DNA from: Adiantum capillus-veneris
Taxonomy: Eukaryota > Streptophyta > Polypodiopsida > Polypodiales > Pteridaceae
Direction of reading: 5' to 3'
Assembly (NCBI GenBank): GCA_014529385.2
Contig: CM043956.1
Location: 87,969,721 to 88,033,720 of the forward strand
DNA: 64,000 nucleotides
Below, in pieces: positions 11,955 to 23,052 of the stretch. A model generated the notes under the pieces. The model was not told where the DNA came from and searched no databases. It saw only the letters and a list, made by a program, of their open reading frames with translations. Position numbers and translations under genes: made by a program. The first letter of the stretch is position 1. Every line of letters starts with the position of its first letter.

Positions 11955-12253
11955 TGAAAGGGCGGTGGTAATGTGTGTGCTAGTCTCCACCAAACTGTGT
12001 TGTCTTATAGCCTCCCCCTAGCGTACACATTGTCCGGCCATCGTGCGCTGTGAAGGGTGTAGATGGGGCGGCCACGGTTGACTGTCGTTGTTTGTCCATG
12101 CGTTGCTCGCACAGAAAACTGCACTTGTCTTCTTTTTGCTGCACAGCGGAGACGTCGCTGTCTGCGGAACGTGGGGGAGAAGCAGGGCATCGCACGCACA
12201 TGCAAGCCGCTTTTAGTGTCGGTGGCCTTGCCCATAGGACCCATGTCCTTACA
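11955..12253 (-). repeat. S 5' LTR, 299 bp with internal 176-bp insertion
   Basis: On the minus strand it starts TGTAAGGACATGGGTCC and ends CCGCCCTTTCA. Three other copies (12455-12577, 25725-25847, 55857-55979) are each exactly 123 bp and lack the block at about 12040-12214. That block is a second copy of the S leader segment 11750-11916. Confidence 0.85.
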
Positions 12254-12338
12254 ATTAAGAAAATACTCAAGGGATTATTTGTTGATAATAAAACAATGTG
12301 ATATCAATGGAAGTTTATTGGGCAGATGCCAATTTGCC

Positions 12339-13018
12339 AAGGTCAGCACTAAGTGATGGGGAGCGTTAGGCAATCTCACCAAGCCTCGTATTCGCCCGGT
12401 GCTGACTCCACTGTTGTATGTAATGATTCCTCCCAAAAATAGCTCGGATACTAGTGAAAGGGCGGTGGTAATGTGTGTGGTAGTATCCACCCAACCATGC
12501 TATCTTATAGCCTCCCCCTAGCGTACACACTGTCCGGCCGTGCCGGTGGCCTTGCCCATAGGACCCATGTCCTTACAATTAATAAAGTACTCAAGGGATT
12601 ATTTGCTGATAATAAAACAATGTGATATCAGTGGAAGTTTACTGGGCAGATGCCAATTTGCAAAGGTCAGCACCAAGTGATGGGGAGCGTTAGGCAATCT
12701 CACCAAGCCTCGTATTTTCCCGGTGCTGAATCCACTGTTGTATGTAATGATTTTAAGAGCAAGGTCAACACCAAGAGATAGGGAGCGTTGGGCAGTTTCA
12801 CCAAGCCTCGCATTTGCTCGGTGCTGACTCCACTGTTTCATGTAATGATATTAAGAGAAAGGTCAACACCAAGCGATAGGAAGCGTTGGACAGTCCCCGA
12901 ACTTCCTATTCACCCAGTAGTGACTCAACTGTATTTTTGTAATCACATCACCATGGTCTTCATTTTTGCTTACACCAAGGTCAACACCAAGCCATATGGA
13001 GCGTTGGGCAATCCCCAC
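12339..13018 (+). repeat. ~98-bp satellite-like tandem repeat with embedded S LTR unit
   Basis: Units starting AAGGTCARCACYAAG with GGGAGCGTTRGGCA and GGTGCTGACTCCACTG begin at 12339, 12663, 12761, 12859 and 12977, with spacings of 98, 98 and 118 in the contiguous part. A ~330-bp composite (S primer site, LTR and flank) is itself duplicated: 12427-12757 repeats 11931-12426 without the extra LTR block. The array resumes at 13574 after a MITE. Confidence 0.8.
12455..12577 (-). repeat. Second S LTR copy, 123 bp
   Basis: On the minus strand it starts TGTAAGGACATGGGTCC and ends TTTCA, followed by a primer-site copy (TATCCGAGCTATTTTTGGGA) that stops against satellite sequence. Its right flank is the same ATTAA(T/G)AAA(G/A)TACTCAAGG as in the first copy. 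It therefore arose by duplication, not by a new insertion. Confidence 0.85.
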
Positions 13019-13472
13019 ATTAGAAAGAGAATGGGCTCTAGGAGGGCCTCTTTATTTGGCAGTTTAAGGGAGTCAAACCTCTAGTATTAAGAAAGCAATC
13101 AAAGGACAGTTTTTGAATTCAAATAGGCAAAACGGCTAGTTTATTTGAATTCAAATTTCCCCCTCAAAATGAAATTTAAAATCTAGCGGGCAAAACCATA
13201 TTATGCAACATATCTACGGAAAGAGCTTGACCTGTAGATTATAGATCTATAATCTCCACTCAAATCAAAGATCATATGTAGGAGTTATGGAAGGCAAAAA
13301 ATTCATAAAGTTGTCCACTCCCTTTTTTGAGAGGGGAAAGTACATCCTTTGACCACTCTTACACACCCACCATTCTTGCACACATGGCGTCCATCTATTT
13401 CAGAATATTTATCACCTTCATAATCTCATGGAAAATAAAGAGGTCCTCCTAGACCCCATCCTCTTCCTAATG
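13018..13472. mobile_element. MITE with ~39-bp terminal inverted repeats, copy 1
   Basis: The ends are CATTAGAAAGAGAATGGGCT...  and the reverse complement of CATTAGGAAGAGGATGGGGT, continuing through GGAGG.CCTCTTTATTT. Length is about 455 bp with no coding potential. It splits the satellite array. A full-length relative in reverse orientation lies at 53475-53938. No clear target duplication is visible, so the superfamily is undecided. Confidence 0.8.
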
Positions 13473-14189
13473 AAGCTTTCTATTTGCTTAGTATTGACTT
13501 CACTAAATTTTTTGTTTCCATTGTCGCTTATCATGGCCCAAGGTCTTTGCTAGTGGTTGTAATGGCTTGAACACCTAGGTCATCACCAAGCGATAGGGAA
13601 CATTGGGCAATTCCCAAGCTTCCTATTCACTCAGTAGTGACCCCACTGCATGACTTGTTGGTTAGCATGACATTGGTTTGCCTCTTGTAGTCCACTCAAG
13701 GTGCATAGGTGGAATTAAGCAAAATCAATGTCTAATGCATATGTCCAATGGTAGGACATCCTATTTATGCATACACAAAAATGCATGGAAAAAAATATGT
13801 TGTGCAAGAAATATTTTGAGAGGTTCTTCAGAAATTTGGTGTAGCTATAAAATTATATGGCATGGCTTTGCAAGTTGGCACCCCTTTAAGAATGGTTTTC
13901 GTTGAGACGAGGATATGTGCTCTCATCTTATTGTGCTTTGTGCGTGAGTGTTGGACTCTACGACATTCCACCAATTTTAAGTTAATAGACTTCAACTCTT
14001 ATGCTCATCTCATCCAGCATGAGCAACACAACTTAGATATGCTCAACTCTTCCAGCTTGAGCGTAAGCCTAATAACTACGACTCTTAGCACAGATTTTAA
14101 TATGACTTGAAGCTTTGGGACTAATGCTTTGCTCATTTTATGGCTCAGCAACCCGACTCGGACTATGCCAAAGAGTGTTTTTTGCACCC
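13473..14189. other. Satellite remnant and unrecognised sequence
   Basis: A further satellite unit lies at 13574-13650 (TAGGTCATCACCAAGCGATA). The rest, to 14189, has no ORF or motif I can support. It lies between the WVPK region of Z and the satellite, so it may be Z 3' non-coding DNA. Confidence 0.5.
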
Positions 14190-14199
14190 TGAAAACTTG

Positions 14200-14880
14200 A
14201 CTTTTTACATTCTTGAGCTTACTACAAACATTTCTTCAGGTAATAGTAAGCTTGAGTCCTTAAAACAAAGATTAGTGAAGGACCAAGTTCGCATTGAAGG
14301 TTTCTTTTGCCATACCGGTTTTATCATCTTTGAATCTTCATTCACGTTGGTTGGGTTGTCCTTCTTTGACTGTGAAGACTCCTTTATCTGTGTGATTCTC
14401 CAATTAGGCATGTTGTAAGAAGTCTTTGATGTTGTTGTAGTTCTCTCTTCGCTGTCAGCATTCGGCTTTTGATTAGGAGCATTGGAAGACTTAGGAATCC
14501 AAATCTTTTGAGGACCTTTGTAACTCCTTTGTTGACTTTATTGAGCTTTAGGTTTGTTGATTTCTTGATATCTTCATGCAGGTATGGTGTAGTTACAATT
14601 GGCTTATGGTTGACTGGTAACAAGATCTTTGTATACCCTGTGTAGAATCCTTGTCCAAGAGGAAGATTCCTTGAGATCCATCTTTGTTCTATATCCTCTT
14701 GAAAGTTGTGGTTGACTTTAGCATCTTTAGATGTGGTTCTGTTGTATACTTGCTTCTTAGGTACCCTAGGATATTGCCGTGGTTGATACCTTGTGGGCCT
14801 TCTTTCTTGGGAGGGACTTGAATTCACTTCATATTCTCTAATCTGTGGTTTTGGAACCCATATCTATCTGTTACCTCCAT
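14200..14880 (-). pseudogene. Z W-P-K repeat region (post-protease C-terminal part)
   Basis: Through several stops and frame changes the minus strand encodes IWVPKP, PRVPKK, RWISRNLPLGQGFYTGY, KIWIPKSSN and VWQKKP, spaced by 20-60 basic, Ser/Thr-rich residues. The same spacing of W-[VI]-P-K motifs occurs at the end of the T polyprotein (41235-41567). The region therefore is a diverged homologue. Its function is unknown. The repeated Trp-Pro-Lys pattern suggests a binding surface, but that is conjecture. Confidence 0.65.
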
Positions 14881-14887
14881 AGTACTC

Positions 14888-15640
14888 CTATTCTTTTAAG
14901 CTCCATTGTGATGTTATCCATCCCATGTGTTTGTTTTTTTGTATTGATTTCCCGTCTTTAATGCAAATCCGATCATTGACTTTGACTAAATTTCTCAAAA
15001 CAAATACTTGCTTGACTTTCATTTGCTTTCTTGAGTACTTTGGATGAAATATCTTTACTTTTCTGGGTGTCTCCTTAGAGGGTTCACTTGGGTCAACAAT
15101 TGACTTGAAATTTTGAAAGCGTGACTTGCTTGAAGAATATGCTGTCACATCTTTTGTGTTAATCAGTAGAAGGTCCATTTTACCTTTACATTTGTCTACA
15201 AGATTTGTCTTTGATTCTTCAGACTTCTGCAACTCTGAATCTAGCATTAGCTGTACCTGTAAATGTTGCTTGCTACCGCTTGAAAAAGAGAGTATTAGCA
15301 TTTTATCTTCTTTGTAGTCCTTGTGTTGGTCTAACCACCACTGATGTCCAAGGATGACATCTGCAAGCATTTCCTAAGAAGGATTCACCTAAAACTTTAC
15401 CTGCTCTTTATGATTTTGGATGTTAAGGGTAGCAACCATTTCTTTTTGACCTGTATGCAAACCTCGCATTGTTTTGCTATCCTGTTTGCATGGAGTAATC
15501 TCTAAAATGCTCTAAATGTTGTCTGCAACCATATTACAGTTTTCTTCTTTATCTAGTAGAGCATTGCATCTGACACTTGCTCCTTTTGTATTGCTGAGAA
15601 CTACAGCTATTCTCATTGCTGGTTCTATTGAAGATCTCTT
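14888..15640 (-). pseudogene. Z second retropepsin-like domain, decayed
   Basis: Around 15540-15630 the minus strand encodes MRIAVVLSNTKGASVRCNAL then LDKEENCNMVADNI, matching T residues around YPIELNSAYGKVLYNALLDT. The catalytic Asp-Thr-Gly of T reads Asp-Lys-Glu here. Farther on, ADVILGHQWWLDQHKDYKED (15300-15360) is the ILGxxWL beta-hairpin of retropepsins. Stops interrupt it at about 15375 and elsewhere. It directly follows the Z linker, where T has RT to integrase. Confidence 0.65.
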
Positions 15641-15703
15641 TCCTGCTTTCGTCATGGTCTCATCTTGATCTAATTGTGTCTCTATGGAAGGTGACTTGAG
15701 AAT

Positions 15704-16170
15704 CTATTTTACAATTTGACTTGCATGGGCTGATTTGACTGGCAATGACTGATTGATCTTTGGACTTCCTATTGCTTCCTGGTTGTCTGCAATCTCGTTC
15801 TTCTTAGCTTTTGGATTTTGTGGCATTCTCTGCTCAATAGCTTTCGTGGTTGCTCTTTGCTCTATTTGATCTGCACTTGATACTTCCTCATTTGCTTTAA
15901 GCTCTTTTGAAGTTCTCTTTGATGGAGATGAATCATCTTCATTAAGTTCTACTTTGATATAAGTATCCATTTTAACTGTGCTTGAGAACTTTGTGTTGTC
16001 GTCCGCGGGTGACCAATTTTGGTCTTCATTCTTTGTTGTCTCTGAAGATTGCATCCTGTTTACATTCTGTATCTCTAACATCTTCTGGGCCATTGGCATT
16101 CCCATTATGATGTTGTTTGGCATATCCTTTGTTGTGATCACGTGTAATTGAGCTATGATGATCTGTGAAC
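15704..16170 (-). pseudogene. Z first protease end and charged linker
   Basis: The frame starts ITTKDMPNNIIMGMPMAQK, resembling the IILGRPF hairpin ending the first protease of T. It continues into a polar linker rich in Glu, Asp, Ser and Lys (for example KVELNEDDSSPSKRTSKELK, with two IEQR motifs). T has an acidic then basic linker at the same place before RT. The active-site half of this first protease is not recognisable. Confidence 0.5.
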
Positions 16171-17393
16171 TTACTTCAATGGTGGTGGAGATGATTTCCC
16201 AGCATTATGCTCGTTTGTCTCCAGATATGCTCACAAATTCAGGAGCATCTTCTAGCTGTGGTGGTTGGCAACATCTTTTCCAAGTATAAAAAAGCATGAG
16301 GTTCTTGTCTAGTTGAAAATCTAGCTTTACTTCACTTGATAACTTTTCTTTGTGTTCACCAGCAATGCTGCACTTGATCATCTTAGGAATTGTGTCTGGG
16401 TCGACTGCTTTTGCTGTGTGACAGTGTCCTTTAGTTGAGCTTTATCTGCATTTTCTTTGCTTTGACCACCTGCTTCAATTCATGTTGACTCCATTGGCTG
16501 TAATTTTGCACATTTTTCTTGCAATTGATGAGCATTATTCACCTGCATTTGAGTAACCTTTAATCTTAAAAGATCCATTGTACTTTCTGGCAGAATCTGT
16601 CTCTTTCAAAGAGATTTTGTGGTGACCTTTGTGTAGCTTTCTGGACTTTAACTCCCATTGATTTTGAATTTTCTATTACCTGTTCTAGCAGCTTGAGGCT
16701 TTGCATCATCTTCAGATAGTCTTTGACTTCAGTCGGGCTATCCGTAGGGGTTTGTACAAGATCTTGATCTTGATGATATTCATTACCATGTGCATCTCGC
16801 TATGCATATGTGAGCTTGGTCACATGTAATTGTCTAAACTCCATTGGATTTGTCAGCTTTTGACTTTCATTTGTGGAGATCAGTTGAAACTTTTGTCCTT
16901 GATGATCTTCATATAAGAATTTATCGGCATATTATGAGGGAACCTGGGTCAATTGGAAACTTCCCACAATCACATGATCTTTCAAAGGTTTCTACCTTGA
17001 AGGGGTCTGTTGGCTAGAAGCCCTAGGGCTTCTAACTGGCGTAGCATTTCCTAGTACATAAGCTGAGCTTGATGGATTTGCAGCTCCCCCTTCCTAGGGT
17101 GATCACTATAACCTGCTTCATTGTATGAGTTCAAAATTGTTTGGCTTTGGTTCAGTCTCACCTTTTGGGACTGAGAAGGTACACTATTATGAATTATGTG
17201 TACCATACAATGCTAACATCATTCTGTTTGATGTGTCCCTTAGACTCCTGAATGATTGCACACTTGTGGTAGTGGATGCAAAATCATTTGCAAACCTAAC
17301 AGTCTTTTCAACCTTCGGTGATATCTCGACACCTTGACCAAATTCATGCAAGAATTTGTTGTTCAAAGAATCAATTTTAAGCTTTTCACGTGC
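16171..17393 (-). pseudogene. Z decayed gag-protease coding region
   Basis: No long frame survives. Short minus-strand stretches look coding (for example PKMIKCSIAGEHKEKLSSEV near 16350) but carry no recognisable motif. The position between the gag knuckle and the linker argues that it was gag-protease. Confidence 0.4.
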
Positions 17394-18080
17394 CTATGCA
17401 TCTTTATGCTTATTTTGAATTTGCAGAGTTTTTGCTGGTGCTTCTAATGGTAATGTAGAATCATCTGATTGCATTAAAAGTGACGAGTTAAATGAACTTA
17501 CATCGAGATTCGCATTTCCAATTTTCTTTGTACCTTGCTTGACAGTTGATATGTCCCTGTTGTCTGAATTTCTTGCACAATATTCAACAAAATTTCCACC
17601 ATTTCGTCCACAATCTGAGCAATATGCCATGACTGGTGGTATTTCAACTAGCTCTTTCATGTCAAGATCTATTTGAGAAGTTTCAGCTTCTGTGTTGGCC
17701 AAGTTATTGACATCTTCTTTTAAAGCACTGAGCATCAAGCTGTAGAATGCTTCGTTTTGACCTTTGTCCTGTCTTTGGCTCGGTTCTCCAATTAAATTGG
17801 CTTCTATTGGTTGATCTGTTGGATCTTGCATTTTTGGTTCTCGATTATAGATCTGACCACTGTAATCTATGTACGATGACCCTGATTGCATATGCACTAA
17901 TTGGATGCTTTGCTGGCTTGTGCAAATTTTTGGATAAACACTTGGGTTGATTTTTTGCACTTCATCTTTAAGCTTGCAATACCTGGCTCCACTGAAGTCT
18001 GTGAAAATCTGGGAGTTTTTTGAATTTGGCTTTACTCTGATCAATAGGATCTTGGCTCCTGTGTTGCTTTTGCTGCTCAT
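17394..18080 (-). pseudogene. Z gag C-terminal fragment with knuckle-like Cys pattern
   Basis: This 228-residue frame is polar and low in hydrophobic order. It contains MAYCSDCGRNGGNFVEYC, a damaged zinc knuckle (two Cys, a spacer, a last Cys; the His is lost). It matches in position NAYCLECGIIHLIPNCP of element W and CNRCGIDHLIAQC of T. It starts at the first Met after a run of stops; the true Gag start is not identified. Confidence 0.5.
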
Positions 18081-19138
18081 TAGATACCTATGACCTTCTG
18101 AAGAATCTACTCATTAGATACCTATTACCTTCTGAAGAATCTGCCATATAGCTGTAGAATCTGCTCTCTTGTAGTTGTATCTGTGTTGCCACTGTTACTA
18201 GATTTTTATGTTGTACTTGAACTCTCAGCTCGAGATGAGTCCATGTTGACTAGTTCTATAAAAACTGTCGATTAGCATAATTATGATGCTCGGTTTTGAT
18301 TAAACAGCTTTAGCCAAAGCACTTTTGCATTTGACTGCTCTTCAAACTCACAAGATTTGATAACTCTAGTGCGACAATGTTAAACTTGATTTAGGCCTTG
18401 AATAGCCTAATCTGCAATCCACCTTGATTTGTGCCCCTGTTTGTGAAAGCTAAATCTACAATGCAATTATTGCACTAGCCAATTTCTAGCGTGACAAATT
18501 TTGAAGTTTGTCTGCCGCTCTACTGCTTCAAATTGGCCTTTTTGCTCGCTTTTTTCGAACGTTTTTTTGCTAATCTGGGTTGCTATGCGCTATGTAATTT
18601 TCTCCGCTTCGGTTTTTTTACTTGTTCGCTTTTGTGCTGTTTGCTCGATGTGCGGCTCTTTCGGCTTTGCTTTTTTTTGCTTTTTTGCCTCTTTCTAGCT
18701 TTTTCGATGACTTTCTTTTCATTTTTATTAATTTTTTTGTGAAATTTTGAATTCTAATTTTTTTGATATTTTTATGATTTTTTTGGAAGAGTTTTGATTT
18801 TTTATGAATTTTTTGATAGTTTTCTAATTTTTTGTGAATTTACTAATTTTTATGAAATTTTTGAAGGTTTTACGAATTTTTGTGGTTTATTGGTTTTTTC
18901 CAATCAGTTTTTGATTTTTCAACAAATTCTTGTGAATTTTTTATTTTTTTTATGAATTTTCTATGATTCAAATAAAATTGAAAAGAAACAAAATGAAATG
19001 AATAAAATACAAAAATTAATGATTAAAAAAAGGAAAAAGACAAAGCTCGAGTAGGCAACCGTACGAGAAAGAAAACAACATGAAAAGAGAGGTCCCTTTT
19101 TTTTTTCCTTTTTGTGTCTTCTTGTAGGTTAATAAAGC

Positions 19139-19540
19139 GTGTGTAGGGGTACGTTCACGCATGTGTGTGTGTGTGGGAGAGAGAGAGAGAGAGAGAGAGT
19201 TAGGAGAGACTGCACGTGGGATGTGTGTGTAGAGGTGCCTTCACGCATGTGTGTGTGTGTGGGAGACAGCGGAAGAGAGAGAGTTAAGAGAGACTGCATG
19301 TGGGCTGCATCTCTCGGCACTGATTGCTGAGGTACAAGGAGAGGGTGGTCCGGTTATGCACGCAGAGGAGAGAGAGCGTCAAGGGGCATCTGTGTGTTTG
19401 CGTGTGAGCGTGCTAACAACGGGACATGCGGGCGGGGTTTGGCGTGTAGCGAGGAGAGACAGTAAGTTGGAGAGTGGGAAGAGAGAAGTTAGTGAGAGAG
19501 TTTAAGTAATCGTGAATTGTGGGAGAGGGGGAGATGGAGT

Positions 19541-19590
<50 letters not shown>

Positions 19591-19625
19591 AAATAATAGT
19601 GCTTTGCAGGGTAAGAGAGAGAGTA

Positions 19626-19665
<40 letters not shown>
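19139..19665. repeat. (GT)n/(GA)n microsatellites and an 85-bp two-copy repeat
   Basis: A unit with TTCACGCATGTGTGTGTGTG then GGGAGA occurs at about 19153 and 19238. Long (GA)n tracts lie at 19541-19588 and 19617-19662. Confidence 0.9.
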
Positions 19666-19666
<1 letters not shown>

Positions 19667-19679
19667 AGTGTGGGTGGGT

Positions 19680-19810
19680 TTACATGGAAAGGGAAGAAGA
19701 AGAAGAGAATTTTAACGTAGGCGGACATTATCCCAGCATACCGTAAAGATCTATCTACCGTGGAGAATTTTATGCGCCAAAAGGCCCAGACATCGCAACT
19801 CGAACCGGTC
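19680..19810 (-). repeat. Candidate SINE-like module, copy 2
   Basis: On the minus strand GGTTCGAGTTGC (19795-19806) resembles a tRNA B box (GGTTCGANNCC). It is followed by AGATCTTTACGGTATGCTGG, GATAATGTCCGCCTACG and TTAAAATTCTCTTC, then a (CT)n tract. Block order is shared with 3911-4030. A tRNA-derived SINE is the best guess. Box A is not convincing. Confidence 0.45.
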
Positions 19811-21288
19811 GTTTTATAATTTCCAAATGTCCATAAAAGCCAAAAATAGGCCGAAATCGCTAAAATTCACCCAAAAATCCAAAAAATCGCTAGAAAATGC
19901 CAAAAATTTCCCCAAAAAAATTAGGAATTTTAAGAAATCATCGACAATTACAATCAAATAATTTCGACACGCACAAGAACACCAAAAATAGCAGTTTTTA
20001 TCGAAAACAGTAAATTCGACAATATTGTCAACCTGGCCCTCGAAAATAGTAAAACGCTCAAAATTTGACGAATGAAGGCCCAAATGCGCTGGAAATCAAG
20101 CCTAAACACACAATCAAAACAGCTCGTAAAGATCGCAAAATATCAATCTTTTATGGAATTATTCAAAAATTAATACAAAAATTAGCAAAAAATTACAAAA
20201 ATTATCCAAAAAATACCCTTTTTTTAAAAAATTTCTCCACACAGAGGGGAATAGTGCAACCAAATAAAATCACAAAAATCACATCAATTCAGTTGCCAAT
20301 TAATTTTCTCAATAAAATCAAGACTAGGCAATTAAACCGGCAAAATTAACGACAAAATTAGGTCAAAATTTGGCACAATTGAAATGTGTAGATCCTTGTT
20401 TTGAGGACAAAAATGTATCAATTAACCATTACACACATCAATTATGCAATCAAAATATGAATCAATCATGCAAATTAAACACTTTTTTAGGCACACGCAC
20501 TAATAAAATTGGTAGTTTTTAACAATCTTTAGGAGCGCACACAAAAGGGTACATTTTATCAAATTTGCAATGTGACTTCACAAATCATTAGTTGGACATG
20601 ATAACAACACAAATCAATCATCACAATTAAAAAATCATTAAGCGCACATTGATTTTTAGGTGCACAAACATGGGCAAAATAGGGCACACACACCTAAAAT
20701 TAGGCATACACACACTCAGTTAGAATGCACACACACTTGATTTTAGTGCACAAACACTTTCAATTGACCATCCAAGCATGCAATTAACTCAATTAGGCAC
20801 CCAACTAGCAAAAGCACATTTATCAATTAACAACTGAGATTGTCAAATTCATACGCCACCAAATCTTAAAAATTTCGGCATTACAACGACATGAAAACGA
20901 ACAATCGTAAAATTTTCAATTTAACATAGCATAACATTACATTGCATCATGGTGGGACCTCTACACAATTCTACACATCTTTAGATTCTAGAAAGGTTGA
21001 GAATACCACCTTGATTACCTTTCCATTGAAGATCAATTGAATGGTTGAATGCTCCAATCCTTCATAGCAAATTATTAAGTTAGCAAAAATTAGTCACATT
21101 AGCAAGGGGTTAGTGTGAAATTAGAGTGTGTAAACACACAATTGGCAAGATACGGTGACACATTAGGGAATTATGAACACATTGCTTCATGCACACACAT
21201 TCAAAATCGACAAAAACATAAACACACAAGTGAAATTAGTGAGGTAACGAATTCGATTATGCCACAATTACACTAGCGTAGGCCATCG

Positions 21289-21307
21289 TCCCTGGCAACG
21301 GTGCCAA
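21289..21307 (-). promoter_or_regulatory. Z primer binding site, tRNA-Asp type
   Basis: The minus strand reads TGGCACCGTTGCCAGGGAC two bases inside the LTR. It resembles the TGGCGCCGTTGCCGGGGA site common in Athila/Tat elements. Confidence 0.8.
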
Positions 21308-21308
21308 A

Positions 21309-22238
21309 TGTTGGGGGTTCCATCGTTGCAATAGCTCCAATGGCCAACAAAATTATCAATCCGGAGAGATGAGCTACCCGGCTAGGACATGGAAACACTC
21401 ACACAGTTAGTGAGCTAATCATGGCAACATGAATGGTTAACTCTATGAGAGGTGAGCTTCTCGGCCTATGGAGGATCCAAGCCACAATGAAGGGCAATCT
21501 GCACATCCACTTCTCTTCACCTCTAACGAACCCTATCACACACACTATGATTGCAAGACACATAAAACACTAATCCTATCATGCAACACACTAATTGCGA
21601 GCACACACACATAGATCTATCGAGCACCACACTCCAATCAAACCTACATGCACACACAAGAAAAAGAGGACAATCACACAAGATTAGAGAGGTATTAACC
21701 ACTAATTAGTTACGATCTAGCTAATCTAAGCACCATAGGCAATCATAAAGAAGCATGAGAGAGGCATAGTGAAAGAAAATGAATCATTGATTAGTGTTAA
21801 TAAAGTCTCATGAGCAAGGAGAAGCTCAAGGACTTCATAGCCACACATCTCAAGAGCTCTCACCAAAGAGTGCTCTCAACGAATGAGAAGTTGAGAACCC
21901 TAATTTCTTTTACACATTGTGCCTCATATACCTAGGGTAAAAATATGCAATGTCCAGGCACCCAAGGCCTTTAGGGCTCCATCACTTACTGAATCTGCTA
22001 CCTAGGGACACTAACTGACGTGTTCTTTACATCTTGGTACTCCCATCGAGACCGTAACACATTAAAATATTACAATGGCTTGAGATAAATTGGGAATTTA
22101 CAATACATGACCATTCTGTGAAAACGTGGAAAATGTGTAACTCCAATCTTTACTACTTCTTTGTAGTCATCCTCAATGTGCATCCATATGTCTTCGGTCT
22201 TTAGCAGCTTCTCTTAATTGACATTAACTCAGTTAACA
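21309..22238 (-). repeat. Z 5' LTR, 930 bp
   Basis: On the minus strand it starts TGTTAACTGAGTTAATG and ends GGAACCCCCAACA. Its inverted homologue is the Z 3' LTR at 26226-27097. The bordering five bases (22239-22243) read TAAAC in element orientation, the same as those following the 3' LTR. Confidence 0.88.
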
Positions 22239-22451
22239 GTTTACAACAAGAAGTTGTGCTCACAACAAATTTTGGATGTCAAAATAACTCAAAATCATCA
22301 CTTTTACAAGGAAATCCCCTGAAAGAGTAAAATCCTCTCAATTTTCAATCTATATGTCCAAATGACATGAAATTTGGTGTATGTGCTCAACACAACATGT
22401 AGAATAGGTATAATGTCAAAAGTTCAAATTTGATGTTAAAATCACCCTTGA

Positions 22452-22473
22452 GGCTTCATACGCGTATGATGTC
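22452..22473. repeat. W palindrome copy
   Basis: GGCTTCATACG + CGTATGATGTC, an imperfect copy of the palindrome with arm GACTTTATACG. Confidence 0.85.
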
Positions 22474-22739
22474 TACTGATAGATTTTTGGCAAGATCTCA
22501 TTCCCAAGCATCCCTAAGTATCTAGAACTGGTTTTCAAGCACTTCGACCAATTTTCATGCAAAAATGTGCTCAGAATCTCACATTTTTCTATTTTCCGTT
22601 TTAGAAACTTCGTGTTTTGTCTTTTGGGTGTTTAGAGTTGGTCAAAACTCTAGTTTCGATGTATACCTAGGGTAAAAACCCCTTCTGAACACACTAGTGC
22701 AGTCAGATTTTCAAACTTTCGTCTCAGGATGGTGCTGGG

Positions 22740-22761
22740 GACTTCATACGCATATAAAGTC
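22740..22761. repeat. W palindrome copy
   Basis: GACTTCATACG + CATATAAAGTC, an imperfect palindrome. Confidence 0.85.
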
Positions 22762-23030
22762 TATTGTCTCATATTTCAGATCTGTTTCTATTCTAAGTTC
22801 CCCTTATCATCAACAACATGTACATGTGTTTACAACAAAATTTAAAGCTCAAAAGTACTCACAAACACAAGCTTTTTCTTTTTCAGTCACAACCACTCCG
22901 TCTTTTGGCTTTTGGACCCCAAATCTATGCCAAAACTCCCCACTTAAGGTGTTACTAGGGTATAATGACCCTTCTGAACACACTGGTGCATTCAATTTTT
23001 AAAAAAATTTGGTCTCTAGATGCCCCTTGA

Positions 23031-23052
23031 GACTTTATACGCGTATAAAGTC
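23031..23052. repeat. W palindrome copy, perfect
   Basis: The 11-bp arm GACTTTATACG is followed directly by its exact reverse complement. This is the only perfect copy and defines the consensus. Confidence 0.95.

Larger units (their letters stand above)
7612..12253 (-). mobile_element. S: Ty3/gypsy retrotransposon, 5' half (LTR to RNase H)
   Basis: In minus-strand order: LTR (12253-11955), primer site (11953-11941), leader, Gag with zinc knuckle, protease, RT, RNase H. Integrase and the 3' LTR are absent here. A matching 123-bp 3' LTR with polypurine tract lies in the opposite orientation at 25713-25847. The coding frame is broken by frameshifts and internal duplications. RT and RNase H sequence and the initiator-Met-type primer site place it in Ty3/gypsy. 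The lineage (chromovirus or not) cannot be settled without the integrase. Confidence 0.85.
18081..21288 (-). other. Z leader, AT-rich, non-coding
   Basis: This 3.2-kb stretch lies between the primer site and gag. It has T-rich low-complexity sequence (18640-18960), GT/GA microsatellites (19140-19665) and many short CACACA and TTAGTG motifs, like the leader of Y (30490-32536). No gene is seen. Confidence 0.65.
14190..22238 (-). mobile_element. Z: non-autonomous Athila/Tat-like gypsy element, 5' part
   Basis: In minus order: 5' LTR (22238-21309), tRNA-Asp-type primer site, 3.2-kb AT-rich leader, decayed gag, a remnant of the first protease, an acidic linker, then directly a second protease-like domain and a W-P-K region. 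RT, RNase H and integrase are missing between landmarks that are about 4.1 kb apart in element T but only about 0.5 kb apart here. Its 3' LTR is the plus-strand LTR at 26226-27097, as shown by matching TAAAC target duplications. Confidence 0.75.

Noticed and set aside
11687-12356. Plus-strand frames opposite the S leader and LTR (Cys/Leu-rich)
   Set aside because: They recur only because the leader block is duplicated, and they run antisense to the element; no known domain.
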